Source: Paracoccaceae bacterium (lineage in GTDB: Bacteria; Pseudomonadota; Alphaproteobacteria; Rhodobacterales; Rhodobacteraceae). Taken from it: a stretch of 64,000 nucleotides of DNA. The stretch is taken from positions 1 through 64,000 of the forward strand of contig JAKVCO010000011.1 of assembly GCA_022448245.1 (NCBI GenBank), written 5' to 3'. Positions 19,231 to 28,844 of this stretch are shown in pieces (positions within the stretch are counted from its first letter, which is position 1; every line of letters begins with the position of its first letter). A model generated the notes under the pieces. The model did not search any database. It saw only the letters and a program-made list of their open reading frames with translations, and was not told where the DNA came from. Both the position numbers and the translations under genes were made by a program.

Positions 19231-20013
19231 ATGCAAGGTTCGGCCAACCTCACCGTGATGATGAACACCGCCCGCAAAGCAGGGCGGTCCCTCGTGAAAG
19301 ACTTCATGGAGGTCGAGCAGCTGCAGGTTTCCTCCAAGGGGCCTGGCGATTTTGTGAGCCGCGCGGATATGCGCGCCGAAGAGATCATCCGCGAAGAGCT
19401 GACCCGCGCGCGCCCGACCTATGGGTGGCTGGGCGAGGAAAGCGGAGCTACGGCGGGCGAGGACCCGACGCGCCGCTGGATCGTGGATCCGCTCGATGGG
19501 ACGACGAACTATCTGCACGGTATGCCGCATTGGGCAATCTCGATCGCGCTCGAGCACAAGGGGCAGATCGTGGCCGGTGTGGTCTATGACCCGGCCAAGG
19601 ACGAGATGTTCTTCGCGGAAAAGGGCTTGGGCGCCTATATGAACGACAGCCGTCTGCGGGTGTCTGGGCGCCGGTCGATGATCGAATGTGTCTTTGCGAC
19701 GGGTCTTCCGTTCGGGGGGCGCAGTGATCTGCCGGAAACGCTGAAAGAGCTCGGTCGTATCTTGCCCGCAGTGGCTGGGGTGCGTCGCTGGGGTGCGGCA
19801 TCGCTCGACCTCGCGTATGTGGCTGCGGGCCGCTATGACGGATATTGGGAGCGTCGCCTTAATGCGTGGGACGTGGCTGCCGGCATCATCATCGTGAAAG
19901 AGGCCGGTGGTTTCCTTGAGGCGATCGATCCTGAAGGTGATCCTCTCGACGGGGCGCTAATCTGTTCCAACGATCCGATTTTCCCGGCGTTTTCCAAAGT
20001 CATTCGCGGCTAA
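19231..20013 (+). CDS. suhB: inositol monophosphatase family protein (SuhB-like)
   Basis: A Mg-dependent phosphatase of 260 residues. Metal ligands are visible in GEESG (about 69-73), WIVDPLDGTTNYLHG (about 83-97) and NAWDVAAG (about 211-218), the full set for inositol monophosphatases. In bacteria this family includes SuhB, which also acts in ribosomal RNA antitermination; which role applies here cannot be decided. A single gene ending before a strong bidirectional terminator. Confidence 0.92.
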   Translation: MQGSANLTVMMNTARKAGRSLVKDFMEVEQLQVSSKGPGDFVSRADMRAEEIIREELTRARPTYGWLGEESGATAGEDPTRRWIVDPLDGTTNYLHGMPHWAISIALEHKGQIVAGVVYDPAKDEMFFAEKGLGAYMNDSRLRVSGRRSMIECVFATGLPFGGRSDLPETLKELGRILPAVAGVRRWGAASLDLAYVAAGRYDGYWERRLNAWDVAAGIIIVKEAGGFLEAIDPEGDPLDGALICSNDPIFPAFSKVIRG

Positions 20014-20081
20014 CCCCTCCCCTGACCTTGATGTGCGCCTGTCGGCGCGCGCGATGCTTTTGCCCTCGGGCCGGGCGTGCC

Positions 20082-20104
20082 TTCAAGGGGCGTGGCCCCT
20101 TGAA
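20082..20104. terminator. bidirectional terminator hairpin
   Basis: A perfect 10-bp stem (TTCAAGGGGC at 20082-20091, GCCCCTTGAA at 20095-20104) with a GTG loop between the convergent suhB and GFA genes. The T-run is poor on both sides, but the stem is very stable. Confidence 0.65.
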
Positions 20105-20118
20105 AATCCCCGGGCGCT

Positions 20119-20481
20119 TTAGGGTGCTTTGGAGTAGCTGCGGCCGTCGACGTAGCTCAGTGGCTCGAGGTCACGGGTGTTGATCCCCTCGATGCAGCCC
20201 ACGTTCACGCCGAAGACGCTGGTGTCGCTGTAGCGGCGGTGATGCGTGTAGATCCCGCAAATCTCGCAGAAGTAATGCTCGGCCCGGTTGGTGCCCCATT
20301 GGTACATGCTGAGGTGGTCTGCGCCTTTGACGACACTGAGCGCGTCTTGTGGGACGGTGATGTTGGCGGCCTGTCTGCGGGCGCAGAAGGAGCAATCGCA
20401 GCGGCGGGCGTCCTCGATTGGATCGGACTTTGCGAGATCGATATCGAGTTCCACCGCGCCGCAGTGACAGCTGACCTTCAT
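20119..20481 (-). CDS. GFA/CENP-V zinc domain protein
   Basis: A 120-residue protein of the glutathione-dependent formaldehyde-activating (GFA) fold. Zinc ligands are visible in SCHCGAVELD (Cys5, Cys7), RCDCSFCARR and HYFCEICGIYTHH. Most members have no proven enzyme activity; involvement with glutathione or formaldehyde is possible in an organism that oxidises methyl groups but is not shown. Its ATG overlaps the stop of the rhomboid gene as ATGA, so both are translated from one message. Confidence 0.85.
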   Translation of the reverse strand: MKVSCHCGAVELDIDLAKSDPIEDARRCDCSFCARRQAANITVPQDALSVVKGADHLSMYQWGTNRAEHYFCEICGIYTHHRRYSDTSVFGVNVGCIEGINTRDLEPLSYVDGRSYSKAP

Positions 20482-21224
20482 TTGCGGCGTCTCGGCACTT
20501 GGGGCACGCCCGGTTTGGCGAAGCGGTAGGTGGCCTCAGGGTGGGGCGGGTGGCCGTCAACGGCCTCGTAATCACGGCCCTTCGCGCGGAGCCAGAGGGG
20601 CAGGGCAAAGATGAAGCCCGCCACGAAGCCGCCCGCATGGGCCCAATAGGCAACGCCACCGCCTGCGGCCTGATCTGCTACACCGGCCACGATCTGGAAG
20701 CCGAACCAAAGGCCCAGCATCACCCAGGCCGGGATCGGGAAGATCCGGAAGAAAAGGATGAAGATCAGCAGGATATCGACCTTCGCACGAGGGTAGAGCA
20801 GGAGGTAGCCCCCCATAACGCCTGCGATGGCGCCCGAGGCGCCGACCATGGGCACAAAGCTCGTTGGGTCCACCGCCACTTGCGCCATGGCAGCTGCGAT
20901 ACCCGAGGCGAGGTAGAAGATCAGAAAGCCGATGTGGCCGAAGGCATCTTCGAGGTTGTCGCCAAAAATCCAAAGGAAGAGCATGTTGCCCGCGATATGC
21001 ATCCAGCCCCCGTGCAGAAACATTGAGGTGATCACGGCCATGAGGTCGCGACCCTGCGAGAACTCCGCGGGGACAAGCCCGTAGTCCTGGAAGAAGTAGA
21101 ACAGCAGATCTTCATCGCCGAAGAGCGGCAGATAGCTGAGAAAGACGCCCGCATTGGCCAGAAGCAGGGCGTAGGTGACGTAGGGCGCCTTGTCGGAGGG
21201 GTTGTGATCGCGGATTGGAAACAT
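20478..21224 (-). CDS. rhomboid-family intramembrane serine protease
   Basis: A 248-residue six-helix membrane protein. I set the start at 21224 (MFPIRDHNPSDKAPYVTYA), which fits the family; upstream in-frame ATGs add an unlikely basic leader. The active site is complete: HGGWMHIAGNMLFLWIFGDN on the second segment, nucleophile serine in VGASGAIAGV, and histidine in YWAHAGGFVAGF. The catalytic pair predicts real proteolysis of membrane proteins. First gene of a two-gene message with the GFA gene. Confidence 0.92.
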   Translation of the reverse strand: MFPIRDHNPSDKAPYVTYALLLANAGVFLSYLPLFGDEDLLFYFFQDYGLVPAEFSQGRDLMAVITSMFLHGGWMHIAGNMLFLWIFGDNLEDAFGHIGFLIFYLASGIAAAMAQVAVDPTSFVPMVGASGAIAGVMGGYLLLYPRAKVDILLIFILFFRIFPIPAWVMLGLWFGFQIVAGVADQAAGGGVAYWAHAGGFVAGFIFALPLWLRAKGRDYEAVDGHPPHPEATYRFAKPGVPQVPRRRK

Positions 21225-21288
21225 GGTGCTAGAGGGGCGCGTGCGCACGAAGGTGTCAAGCCGCGCGTCTTGACCGGCGGGCCAAGCG

Positions 21289-21840
21289 ATGCACCTTTGG
21301 ATCATGCGTTGGACCTCTCTTTTTGCCCTTCTTGCCGCGCCCGCCTTTGCGGAATGCCCGGCCAATCCTGACATCGCCTCTGAGGAGGCCGCTTTGTACG
21401 CGCGCATTCAGGCCTTGCCCTCGGGCCTCGGCGTGGCGCCGCTCAATAGCGAGCTGTGGACGTTATGGACCATGGCGCCCGACGATGCGGCGCAAGAGAT
21501 GCTTGATGACGGGATGGAGGCGATGCGGCTTGGCGATTTTGGCTATGCCACACTGCGTCTCGAGGAGCTGATCGACTACTGCCCGAATTATGCCGAGGGC
21601 TATAACCAGCTGGCTTTTGTGCATTACCTCAACCTGCGGTTTGAGCCTGCTTTGGCGCGGCTGAAAGAGGCTGAGGTCCGTTCGCCCAATCACACGGGCG
21701 TGCTGACGGGCATGGCGCTGACGCTTATTGGGATGGGGCGTGAAGATGATGCGCAGGACCCGCTGCGCCGCGCGGTGGCGTTGAATCCGTGGCTATCGGA
21801 ACGTGCACTTTTGGTTGAGCCCCCCGGTCAGGACCTTTAA
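21289..21840 (+). CDS. exported tetratricopeptide-repeat protein
   Basis: A 183-residue protein with a signal peptide (about 1-22, cleavage after AFA before ECPAN); an alternative start is the ATG at 21304. Three TPR-like helical hairpins span about 65-175 ([52 protein letters not shown]), with two Cys that could pair outside the cytoplasm. Probably a periplasmic adaptor; partner unknown. It ends 12 bases before tRNA-Leu. Confidence 0.8.
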   Translation: MHLWIMRWTSLFALLAAPAFAECPANPDIASEEAALYARIQALPSGLGVAPLNSELWTLWTMAPDDAAQEMLDDGMEAMRLGDFGYATLRLEELIDYCPNYAEGYNQLAFVHYLNLRFEPALARLKEAEVRSPNHTGVLTGMALTLIGMGREDDAQDPLRRAVALNPWLSERALLVEPPGQDL

Positions 21841-21852
21841 CGCGGGTACGAG

Positions 21853-21938
21853 GCCCGCGTGGTGGAATGGTAGACACAGGAGACTTAAAATCTCTAGGCC
21901 GGAAGGCCGTGCCGGTTCGAGTCCGGCCGCGGGTACCA
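21853..21938 (+). tRNA. tRNA-Leu (anticodon TAA)
   Basis: An 86-base tRNA with a long variable arm. Acceptor GCCCGCG pairs with CGCGGGT (one G-T pair), the anticodon loop reads ACTTAAAAT (TAA), the T arm is GGTTCGAGTCC, and discriminator A with CCA is encoded. Confidence 0.97.
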
Positions 21939-22079
21939 GGGTTCTGATCGAGGCAGCTATTGCTGCCTTTTCCCAACTGAGTAAGCAAGGACAGGGTGTG
22001 CGGTTGAGGCCGCTTCAAGGCGCCTGGCCTGTGATGGCCCAGAAAAGGTTGGCGCCCTTTGCTGCCATGCGTGGGAACA

Positions 22080-22439
22080 ATGAGTGAACATGGGGCGCGA
22101 ATGGATGATTTGAGCGAGTATCCGGCGACGTCTGGCAAACTGGTGGCAGTCTTCACAATCGAAGTGCAGACCCTGGCTGAAGACACGGACCGGATCCTCG
22201 ATGAGGTGATGAAAGTGCATCCTGTGAGCTTCGGTCGCTATCAGCGCAACGCCAGTATCTCCGCCGTGGGGAAGGAAACGGCTCAGCCGGAACCGAACTC
22301 CACAACCACCACGCATGTGGAGGGTTTTGAGGCTGGCTCGACCGAGACTTATCCGATGGTGGAGCTGAAAATCTCCATCGACCGCGACATGGAAGTGCTC
22401 GCCAAGGTGATGGACGCGATCATTTATGCGCATCACTAA
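22080..22439 (+). CDS. small soluble protein with CutA/YqfO-like pattern, 3' end apparently truncated
   Basis: As it stands, a 119-residue protein starting [15 protein letters not shown]. The pattern ([10 protein letters not shown] strand, helix, central loop, then [26 protein letters not shown]) resembles the dimeric ferredoxin-like CutA/YqfO fold, in which a family tail of the form AHPYEEP is common. Here TAA replaces the expected Tyr codon at 22437 and the next codons read EEPVIF, so the gene looks shortened by mutation. Function unknown; the fold is inference. Confidence 0.55.
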   Translation: MSEHGARMDDLSEYPATSGKLVAVFTIEVQTLAEDTDRILDEVMKVHPVSFGRYQRNASISAVGKETAQPEPNSTTTTHVEGFEAGSTETYPMVELKISIDRDMEVLAKVMDAIIYAHH

Positions 22440-22808
22440 GAAGAGCCGGTGATTTTTTTGTGCGTGAGGATTGGGCCAGCCGGGCGGCCTATGATCCCAA
22501 GAGCGATAACCCGAACCGTTGGTAGAACACTGGGAAGGGCTTGCCGGAGCGTCTCGAATAGCCGTGTGAGGCGCGGCCTGCCGTGCGCGGGCAAGCCGCT
22601 TGCGGGCGGTCGTAAGCGCCTGTTGGCGCGAGTGCCGCAAAGCTTGGCCCTTACTGCGTTGAAGCCGCTTGGGAAAACGGGGTTACCGAAACAGCGACAG
22701 AGCCATTTAACTTCTCAACATTTTTCCGGCGCGTTTTTAACTGCATAAGGTAAGATGCTGAGGTATCCCGGCGTCCCTCGAGGATGCTCTAGCTCGGATG
22801 GTTTGCCC
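22440..22808. other. intergenic stretch with decayed coding remnant
   Basis: Positions 22440-22457 continue the preceding frame as EEPVIF. After the T7 run at 22453-22459 a shifted frame reads VREDWASRAAYDP and ends NPNRW at TAG 22523-22525. This looks like the lost tail of the upstream gene. From 22526 to 22808 I see no convincing gene, RNA or repeat; an AT-richer patch near 22705-22745 may be a promoter region. Confidence 0.5.
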
Positions 22809-23003
22809 ATGGTTCCCCAAGACCGCATCGAAGATCTCAAGCGCATGCACAATGCGCTGCTGCACGCCAAAGCGCATGGCTACACAGCCACGGCGGCCGC
22901 TTTTGAGGCGCTGTTGAGCGCGACACTGCCGGAACGCGCCGGTGAAAAGCGGGGGCGGACATTGATTTTCGTTCCTTCACGGCAGTGCTGGGGCTGGGGC
23001 TGA
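22809..23003 (+). CDS. possible small protein, unknown
   Basis: Sixty-four residues starting MVPQDRIEDLKRMHNALLHA. The first 40 residues form a plausible amphipathic helical pair (HAKAHGYTATAAAFEALLSATLPE); the tail is less protein-like. There is no strong ribosome site, only GGATGG about 8 bases upstream. It lies 76 bases before the CoA-transferase gene. I include it because the helical part looks selected, but it may be chance. Confidence 0.4.
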   Translation: MVPQDRIEDLKRMHNALLHAKAHGYTATAAAFEALLSATLPERAGEKRGRTLIFVPSRQCWGWG

Positions 23004-23079
23004 CACGCCGGGCAATCCCGTGATAGACTTGAGCCGGCGCGCCTGAGCGCTTACCCCTTCGCCTCGGAAGGGGAGCCCT

Positions 23080-24243
23080 ATGAAACCACTTACCGGTATT
23101 ACCGTCGTTTCGCTGGAGCATGCGATCGCGGCGCCGTTTTGTACGCGCCAGCTTGCGGATCTCGGCGCGCGGGTGATCAAGGTGGAGCGCCCCGGCGTGG
23201 GCGATTTCGCGCGCGGTTATGATGAGCGTGCGCGCGGGCTTTCTTCGCATTTCATCTGGGTGAACCGGGGGAAGGAGAGCTTCACGCTCGATGTCAAAGC
23301 GGCGCCTGAGGTGCTTGAGGCGCTGGTGGCTGAGGCCGATGTTGTTGTGCAGAATCTGGCGCCGGGTGCCGCGACGCGACTTGGCCTCGGGTGGGAGGCG
23401 CTTCATGCGCGCCATCCGAAAGTGATCCTTGCGGATATCTCGGGCTACGGGCTCGACGGGCCTTATGCCACGCGCAAGGCCTACGATCTTCTGATTGAGG
23501 CTGAGGCAGGGTTTTTGTCGCTCACTGGCACCCCAGAGGCGCCGTCGAAGGCGGGGATCGCGATCGCTGATATTGCAGCGGCGATGTACGCCTATTCGGG
23601 TGTATTGGCCGCGCTCATCCAGCGGGGCCGAACAGGCGAGGGGAGCCATGTGGATGTCTCCATGCTCGAGGCGTTGGCCGAATGGACAGGGCATCCTTTG
23701 TATTACGCCATGGATGGCGCGCCTCCTCCTCCTCGGACAGCCGCCTCTCATGCCTACATCCTGCCCTACGGGCCCTTTGAGGCCTCAGATGGGGAGACGA
23801 TCCTGCTTGGAGTGCAGAACGCGCGGGAGTGGGACAGCTTTGCACGGGTGGTGCTGGAGCGGCCTGATATGGCCGAGGATCCGGCGCTGAACACCATCAC
23901 GGAGCGCAGCGCGCGGCGCGAGACCGTACTGCCTGAGATTGCGGGCATTTTGCGTGGGCTTACGGGGGACGAGATGCAGGCGCGGCTGGAACGCGCCAAG
24001 ATCGGCTATGCCAAGCTGCGCGATATGGCGGATCTCTGGGCCCATCCGCAGCTTGAGGCGCGGGGCAAGTGGGGGACCACTATGACGTCTGTCGGCGCGA
24101 TCCCGGCGCTCGCTGCACCGGGGCAGCGAGGCGAGGATCTGGGCGACGTGCCAGCGCTGGGCGCCCATACTGACGCCATCCTTGCCGAGATTGGCTGGTC
24201 AGAGGCGGATATTGCCGCGCTGCGGGAACGCAGCGCTGTTTAA
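23080..24243 (+). CDS. CaiB/BaiF family (class III) CoA-transferase
   Basis: A 387-residue enzyme that moves CoA between organic acids. Family elements: LEHAIAAPFCTRQLADLGA with VIKVERPGVGDFAR (about 11-47), NRGKESFTLDVK (about 62-73), a conserved stretch SGYGLDGPYA, and EGSHVDVSMLEALAEW. The substrate cannot be predicted; the family includes carnitine, formyl-CoA and alpha-methylacyl enzymes. The carnitine operon lies 8 kb away, so a link is only a possibility. It overlaps the convergent transglycosylase gene by 4 bases. Confidence 0.88.
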   Translation: MKPLTGITVVSLEHAIAAPFCTRQLADLGARVIKVERPGVGDFARGYDERARGLSSHFIWVNRGKESFTLDVKAAPEVLEALVAEADVVVQNLAPGAATRLGLGWEALHARHPKVILADISGYGLDGPYATRKAYDLLIEAEAGFLSLTGTPEAPSKAGIAIADIAAAMYAYSGVLAALIQRGRTGEGSHVDVSMLEALAEWTGHPLYYAMDGAPPPPRTAASHAYILPYGPFEASDGETILLGVQNAREWDSFARVVLERPDMAEDPALNTITERSARRETVLPEIAGILRGLTGDEMQARLERAKIGYAKLRDMADLWAHPQLEARGKWGTTMTSVGAIPALAAPGQRGEDLGDVPALGAHTDAILAEIGWSEADIAALRERSAV

Positions 24244-25049
24244 CTGTCGATGAGAGCGGCGGAATACGCGATGGCGCGTTGGTAGTTTCCGCTGTCGTTC
24301 CAGACGCTTAGCACTTCAAAGTTGCGTGTGCCTGGGGTGAAAGGCTCCCCCGCGCGCCAGCCGTTTTGCTGGAGCATGTTGGCCGCTGTGGCCAGCGCAT
24401 CGACAGCGTTCAGCGGGTCAGCGCGGCCGTCGCCCGTGGCGTCAAAGCCGTAGCGCGACCAGTTGCCCGCGAGGAACTGCATGTGGCCAAGCTCCCCGCT
24501 GGGTCCGCCCTTGGTGGATGGGGAAATCACGCCGTCATCGACGAGTTTCAGGGCCGCAACAGCGTGCTCCTCAAAGCGGGGGTGGCGGCGGCAGTAGGAG
24601 GCGAGCGTGACGGCACCTTCTACGATGCTCGTGCCACCAAGGTAGCCGCCCCAGGAGGTCTCGAGCCCCCAGATGGTGGCAAGGATGGAGGCGGGCACAC
24701 CAAAGCGCCCCTCGATAGCCGCGAAGGTGTTGGGATTATTGGCAATCTTGCGCCTTGCGAGTGCCACGAAATTCTCCGCTGTGGAGCCGGAGCGTTTGGC
24801 GAGGAACACCGCCGGGTCGCCTTGCTGCGTGCCCGTTTGCGTGGACGGGCGGCTCTCGAACCGCCATGTAATTCCGCTGAGCTGCGCGCCAGCGAGCGCG
24901 CTCAGCCCCGCGTTTTTGACGCCCGCGGCGCGGGCATCAGTGGCAAAGCGGTCCTTGTAGCCGGCAAAGCCCGCTTTTTCGGTAATGCAGGTGGCGGCGC
25001 TGGCGGTCAGTGGCACCAGAGCCAATGCCAAAACGGCGATGAAGCGCAT
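24240..25049 (-). CDS. lytic murein transglycosylase (MltB/SLT_2 type)
   Basis: A 269-residue exported enzyme that cleaves peptidoglycan glycan strands to 1,6-anhydro products. Signal peptide about 1-18 (ALALVPLTASA). The catalytic Glu lies in TIWGLETSWGGY, followed by GELGHMQFLAGNW and the conserved Asp-rich loop DATGDGRADPLNAVDA. The single Cys near the new N-terminus is not in a lipobox, so it is probably soluble in the periplasm. Confidence 0.9.
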   Translation of the reverse strand: MRFIAVLALALVPLTASAATCITEKAGFAGYKDRFATDARAAGVKNAGLSALAGAQLSGITWRFESRPSTQTGTQQGDPAVFLAKRSGSTAENFVALARRKIANNPNTFAAIEGRFGVPASILATIWGLETSWGGYLGGTSIVEGAVTLASYCRRHPRFEEHAVAALKLVDDGVISPSTKGGPSGELGHMQFLAGNWSRYGFDATGDGRADPLNAVDALATAANMLQQNGWRAGEPFTPGTRNFEVLSVWNDSGNYQRAIAYSAALIDS

Positions 25050-25106
25050 GAAAATCGTCTCCCTAAATCTGAAAGTGAGCCTAGCAGGTTGCGCGAGAGA
25101 GGAAAG

Positions 25107-26807
25107 TCAGTCGCGCGTGCCGGAGAAGCGCGCGGCCCATTCCTCGCGCTGATCATCGGTGATCTTGGCGAAGAGAACCTCTGGCACGGTGAATTCGTGA
25201 CCTGCGGGTAGGGCATTGAGCGCCTGAGCGACGTCATCGGGCCAGCTCATATCGAGCGTGTTCATGCCGGAAAGCATGTGGCCCGCTGCCGTCGGGATGA
25301 ACGGCGCCGAAAGCACCGCGTAGACGCGAATGAGGTTCAGCGCGAGGCGGATCTGTGCGGCGGCCTGATCGGGGTCCTCTTTGAAGGTGGACCAGGGCGC
25401 GACCTCTTGCAGGTATTCGTTGCCGAGCACCCAGCAGGCGCGCAGTTCGGCGGCGGCGCGGCGCACCTCCATTTTCTCCTGCGCGGTCTCGTAAGCGCGG
25501 ACGCGGGCGGTGAGATCAGTGATGAGCTGTTCCTCGCGCGCGCCGTAGCTGCCGCCAGCGGGCACGGCCTCGGAGAATTTGGAGCGGCAGAACTTGGTGA
25601 CGCGGGAGACGAAGTTGCCCAGCACGTCAGCCAGATCCTTGTTCACGCCTTCCTGAAAACGCGGCCAGGTGAATTCGCTGTCCGACGTCTCGGGCGCGTT
25701 CGACAGGAGCCACCAACGCCAGTAGTCCGCCGGCAGGATCTCCAGCGCCTGATCCATGAAGACGCCGCGCCCTTGCGACGTGGAGAACTGGCCGCCATCA
25801 TAGTTCAAGTAGTTGAAAGACTTGATGTAATCGACGAGCTTCCAAGGTTCGCCCGACCCAAGGATCGTGGCCGGGAAGGAGAGCGTGTGGAAGGGCACGT
25901 TATCTTTGCCCATGAACTGGAAATAGGTGACGTCGTCGGCTCCTTTGTCAGTGCGCCACCAGCGCTCCCAATCGTTCGGATCACGCTCTTGCGCGCAGGC
26001 GATGTATTCGATGGGCGCGTCGAACCAGACGTAGAAGACCTTGCCTTCCATGCCGGGCCATTCCTCGGCCCCGCGTTTGACAGGCACGCCCCAGTCGAGG
26101 TCGCGGGTGATGCCGCGGTCTTGCAGGCCGTCGCCGTCGTTGAGCCATTTCTTGGCGATGGAGGTCGTGAGCACGGGCCAATCGCCCTTGCTTTCGATCC
26201 ACTCCGAGAGCTGCCCGCGCATGTTTGATTGGCGCAGGTAGAGGTGCTTCGTTTTGCGGACCTCGAGGTCGGTGGAACCCGAGATAGCCGAGCGTGGCTC
26301 GATCAGGTCGGTGGGGTCGAGCTGCTTGGTGCAGTTCTCGCACTGGTCGCCGCGCGCTTTGTCGTAGCCGCAGTTCGGGCACGTGCCCTCGATATAGCGG
26401 TCCGGCAGGTAGCGACCATCGGCGTTGGAATAAACCTGCTCCTCCTCAACTTCGGCGATGAGGCCTTGATCGGCGAGCACGCCCGCGAAGTGCTGGGTGA
26501 GCTTGTGGTTCTCCGGGCTCGAGGAGCGGCCGAAGTGATCGAAGCTGAGCCCAAAGCGGTTGGCGATATCTGCTTGGATGGCGTGCATCTCGGCGCAGTA
26601 TTCGTTCACGGGCTTGCCTGCTTTGGCGGCGGCGAGCTCCGCCGGGGTGCCGTGTTCATCGGTGGCGCACAGGAACATGACCTCGTTACCGCGGGCGCGG
26701 TGGAAGCGCGCGAAGAGATCGGCAGGCAGCTGCGAGCCCACGAGATTTCCAAGGTGCTTGATCCCGTTGATGTAGGGGATCGCCGAGGTGATGAGGATGC
26801 GCGCCAT
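25107..26807 (-). CDS. metG: methionyl-tRNA synthetase
   Basis: Charges tRNA-Met for initiation and elongation. The 566-residue protein has the HIGH-type motif in [10 protein letters not shown] (HLGN 18-21), the zinc-knuckle CPNC...CENC near 143-159, and [10 protein letters not shown] in the position of KMSKS, a variant found in one bacterial MetRS branch. No C-terminal EMAP-like tRNA-binding domain is present. The MFS gene ends 3 bases upstream on the same strand, so the two are likely one operon. Confidence 0.96.
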   Translation of the reverse strand: MARILITSAIPYINGIKHLGNLVGSQLPADLFARFHRARGNEVMFLCATDEHGTPAELAAAKAGKPVNEYCAEMHAIQADIANRFGLSFDHFGRSSSPENHKLTQHFAGVLADQGLIAEVEEEQVYSNADGRYLPDRYIEGTCPNCGYDKARGDQCENCTKQLDPTDLIEPRSAISGSTDLEVRKTKHLYLRQSNMRGQLSEWIESKGDWPVLTTSIAKKWLNDGDGLQDRGITRDLDWGVPVKRGAEEWPGMEGKVFYVWFDAPIEYIACAQERDPNDWERWWRTDKGADDVTYFQFMGKDNVPFHTLSFPATILGSGEPWKLVDYIKSFNYLNYDGGQFSTSQGRGVFMDQALEILPADYWRWWLLSNAPETSDSEFTWPRFQEGVNKDLADVLGNFVSRVTKFCRSKFSEAVPAGGSYGAREEQLITDLTARVRAYETAQEKMEVRRAAAELRACWVLGNEYLQEVAPWSTFKEDPDQAAAQIRLALNLIRVYAVLSAPFIPTAAGHMLSGMNTLDMSWPDDVAQALNALPAGHEFTVPEVLFAKITDDQREEWAARFSGTRD

Positions 26808-26810
26808 GGG

Positions 26811-28100
26811 CTACTCCGGTTCCTTGCGAGGCGTGTCGCCTTGCGTCGTGTTCGCGCCTGATATGTCGCCTTCGGGTCTGGGTCCAGCCTTGTCCCGCTC
26901 ACTTCCCGTCAGACGGCCAATGAGGAAGGAGGTGCGGGGCGCGTAGACATAGTTTGTGCGGCGCTCTGCCGGGCGCACGAGGCGGCGGAAGAGGCCGTAG
27001 ATGACGAGGGCGAGGTGGCCTGCGGCGATGAAGAAGAAGAAGGAGACGGGGCCCGCAACATCGATGAGGCGGGAGACGATGACGGGGCTCAGGATAGCGC
27101 CCACGGCATAGTAGAAGAGAAGCGCAGCGGAGAGCTCCGCGCGTTCGTCTTGGGAAGCGAAGTCATGGGCGTGGGCTGCTGAGATTGAGTAGATCGGTGT
27201 GATCAAGAAGCCAAAGAGGAATGAGGCAGCGATTGCCGGTGCTGGCCCGACGACGCTGGCGGAGATCGCGCAGCCTACGAGTGATGCGGCGGAGAAGCCG
27301 ATGAGAACGTTGCGACGGTCAAAGCGGTCGGCGAGCCAGCCCGCTGGGAATTGGGCCACTGCGCCGCCGACGATGAGGGCCGCCAGGAAGTAGCCGATCT
27401 CTTCAGCTGAGAGGCCGATCTCAGCGGCGTAAATCGGGCCGACCATGCGGTAGGCCGCCGATGTCAGACCGCCCACGATCACGCCGCCCACCGCGAGGGG
27501 GGAGCGAGAGATAGCCAGAAACGGACGCAGGCGGGGGACGTCGTCCGCGGCAGGTGGGCTCGCTTTCGTCATCGCGAGCGGCAGGATCGAGGCGCAGCAG
27601 AAGATCGTTAGGGTCGTGTAGGCCATGTAGAGCTCGATCGAGGCGAGCGCGCCAATCATGAGCTGGGCGGCGAGCTGGCCACCGAGATCGACGAAGCGGT
27701 AGGCGCCCATAGAGCGGCCGCGCGTTTCATTGGTGACTTTGGCTTGGAGCCAGGCCTCGATGACGGTGTAGCAACCTGCGATGCAGATGCCGGAAGCGAC
27801 GCGAAGCGCGGTCCAGATCAGCGGCTCTTGCGTGAGGATGTGACCTAGCAGGCCGATGGCGCCTAGGGAGGTGAAGACCGCGAAGGCGCGGGAATAGCCC
27901 ACGGCACCCATGAGGCGGGGGGTCCACCAGCAGCCGATGAAGAAGCCTGCAAAGTGGGCCGACCCCAAAAGGCCAATCTGGCCCGTGGAAAAGCCGAGGT
28001 TTAGGCCGGTCAGCGCATCGATCGTGCCCACACCGCCCGAGCTGAGCTGGAGCAGGATCACGGAGATGAAAAGCGCGGCGAAGGAGATCAGAAGGGCCAT
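26811..28100 (-). CDS. MFS transporter
   Basis: A 429-residue inner-membrane protein with twelve hydrophobic segments and the MFS signature in loop 8-9 (GWLADRFDRRNVL); the loop 2-3 copy is weak (WTPRLMGAVGYSRA). The pattern resembles the YcaD group. Substrate unknown. The C-terminal 60 residues are charged and probably cytoplasmic. Co-transcribed with metG by spacing. Confidence 0.87.
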   Translation of the reverse strand: MALLISFAALFISVILLQLSSGGVGTIDALTGLNLGFSTGQIGLLGSAHFAGFFIGCWWTPRLMGAVGYSRAFAVFTSLGAIGLLGHILTQEPLIWTALRVASGICIAGCYTVIEAWLQAKVTNETRGRSMGAYRFVDLGGQLAAQLMIGALASIELYMAYTTLTIFCCASILPLAMTKASPPAADDVPRLRPFLAISRSPLAVGGVIVGGLTSAAYRMVGPIYAAEIGLSAEEIGYFLAALIVGGAVAQFPAGWLADRFDRRNVLIGFSAASLVGCAISASVVGPAPAIAASFLFGFLITPIYSISAAHAHDFASQDERAELSAALLFYYAVGAILSPVIVSRLIDVAGPVSFFFFIAAGHLALVIYGLFRRLVRPAERRTNYVYAPRTSFLIGRLTGSERDKAGPRPEGDISGANTTQGDTPRKEPE

Positions 28101-28214
28101 AGCGCATCGATGCGCCTATGTTTCTGAGTCTTCAAGCTCGGAGCGCGCTCTGTTCCTGCGCGCGCCGTGCGGCGTGCTCGAAAGGCGCCCGCCCACCGAC
28201 CCTGGAGAAGCGTG

Positions 28215-28775
28215 TCAGCTGCCTGTGCGGCTGATGCGGGTGAGGACGTCGAGGCGGATGTCGGGGCCGACGAATTGGGCAAAGCCGTCTGCGCCGAAGT
28301 CGTGGCGGTCGACGGTGCCGCTGAGCAGTACGGAGAGTTTGGAGTTGTCGCCTGCGTCTTGCCCGCGTTGGCGGAAGACCTGAGCAGAGAGGGTGATGGG
28401 GCGCGTGACGCCTTTGATGGTGACGAGCCCTTCGACGCGTCCGTCGTTGAAGGTGCCGGAGATGTTGGTGGCCTCGAACGTGATGGTGGGGAAGGTCGAT
28501 GTGTCGAGGACTTGGGCCCCGCGCATGGCGCCCGTGGCGAAGCTGTCTTCAGTTACGGCACTGGTGGTGTCGAGGGTCACGCGCGCGGTGGAGCGGGCGA
28601 GGTTGTCGAGATCGAGCACGATGTCGGCGCTGCTCACCGACATGTTGCCTTTGATCTCGTCGTTTCCGGCATCGAATGAGAAGCCCACGAGCGATCGGTC
28701 GCGGTCGAGCGTGTAGGCGACGGGATCGGCGAGGGCGGTGAAGGGCAGGAGGAGGAAAAGGATAAACCAGCGCAT
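28215..28775 (-). CDS. YceI-family periplasmic lipocalin-like protein
   Basis: A 186-residue exported protein: signal peptide about 1-16 (FLLLPFTALA), then the YceI beta-barrel (YTLDRDRSLVGFSFDA near the start, FEATNISGTFNDGRVEG and VKGVTRPITL in the middle). Such barrels bind polyisoprenoid-like lipids in the periplasm. Single gene, 69 bases downstream of the ImuA-like gene on the same strand, so possibly read through from the SOS promoter. Confidence 0.9.
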   Translation of the reverse strand: MRWFILFLLLPFTALADPVAYTLDRDRSLVGFSFDAGNDEIKGNMSVSSADIVLDLDNLARSTARVTLDTTSAVTEDSFATGAMRGAQVLDTSTFPTITFEATNISGTFNDGRVEGLVTIKGVTRPITLSAQVFRQRGQDAGDNSKLSVLLSGTVDRHDFGADGFAQFVGPDIRLDVLTRISRTGS

Positions 28776-28844
28776 GTGGAGAGGCCTACGCGATGGTGCC
28801 GATCCGTGGAAACGACGTTTGCGTGACGGACGCGTGAGGGTTTT

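Noticed and set aside
17874-19388. Long open frame (504 codons) opposite metR
   Set aside because: Crosses several real genes in antisense, with no start signal and no recognisable domain.
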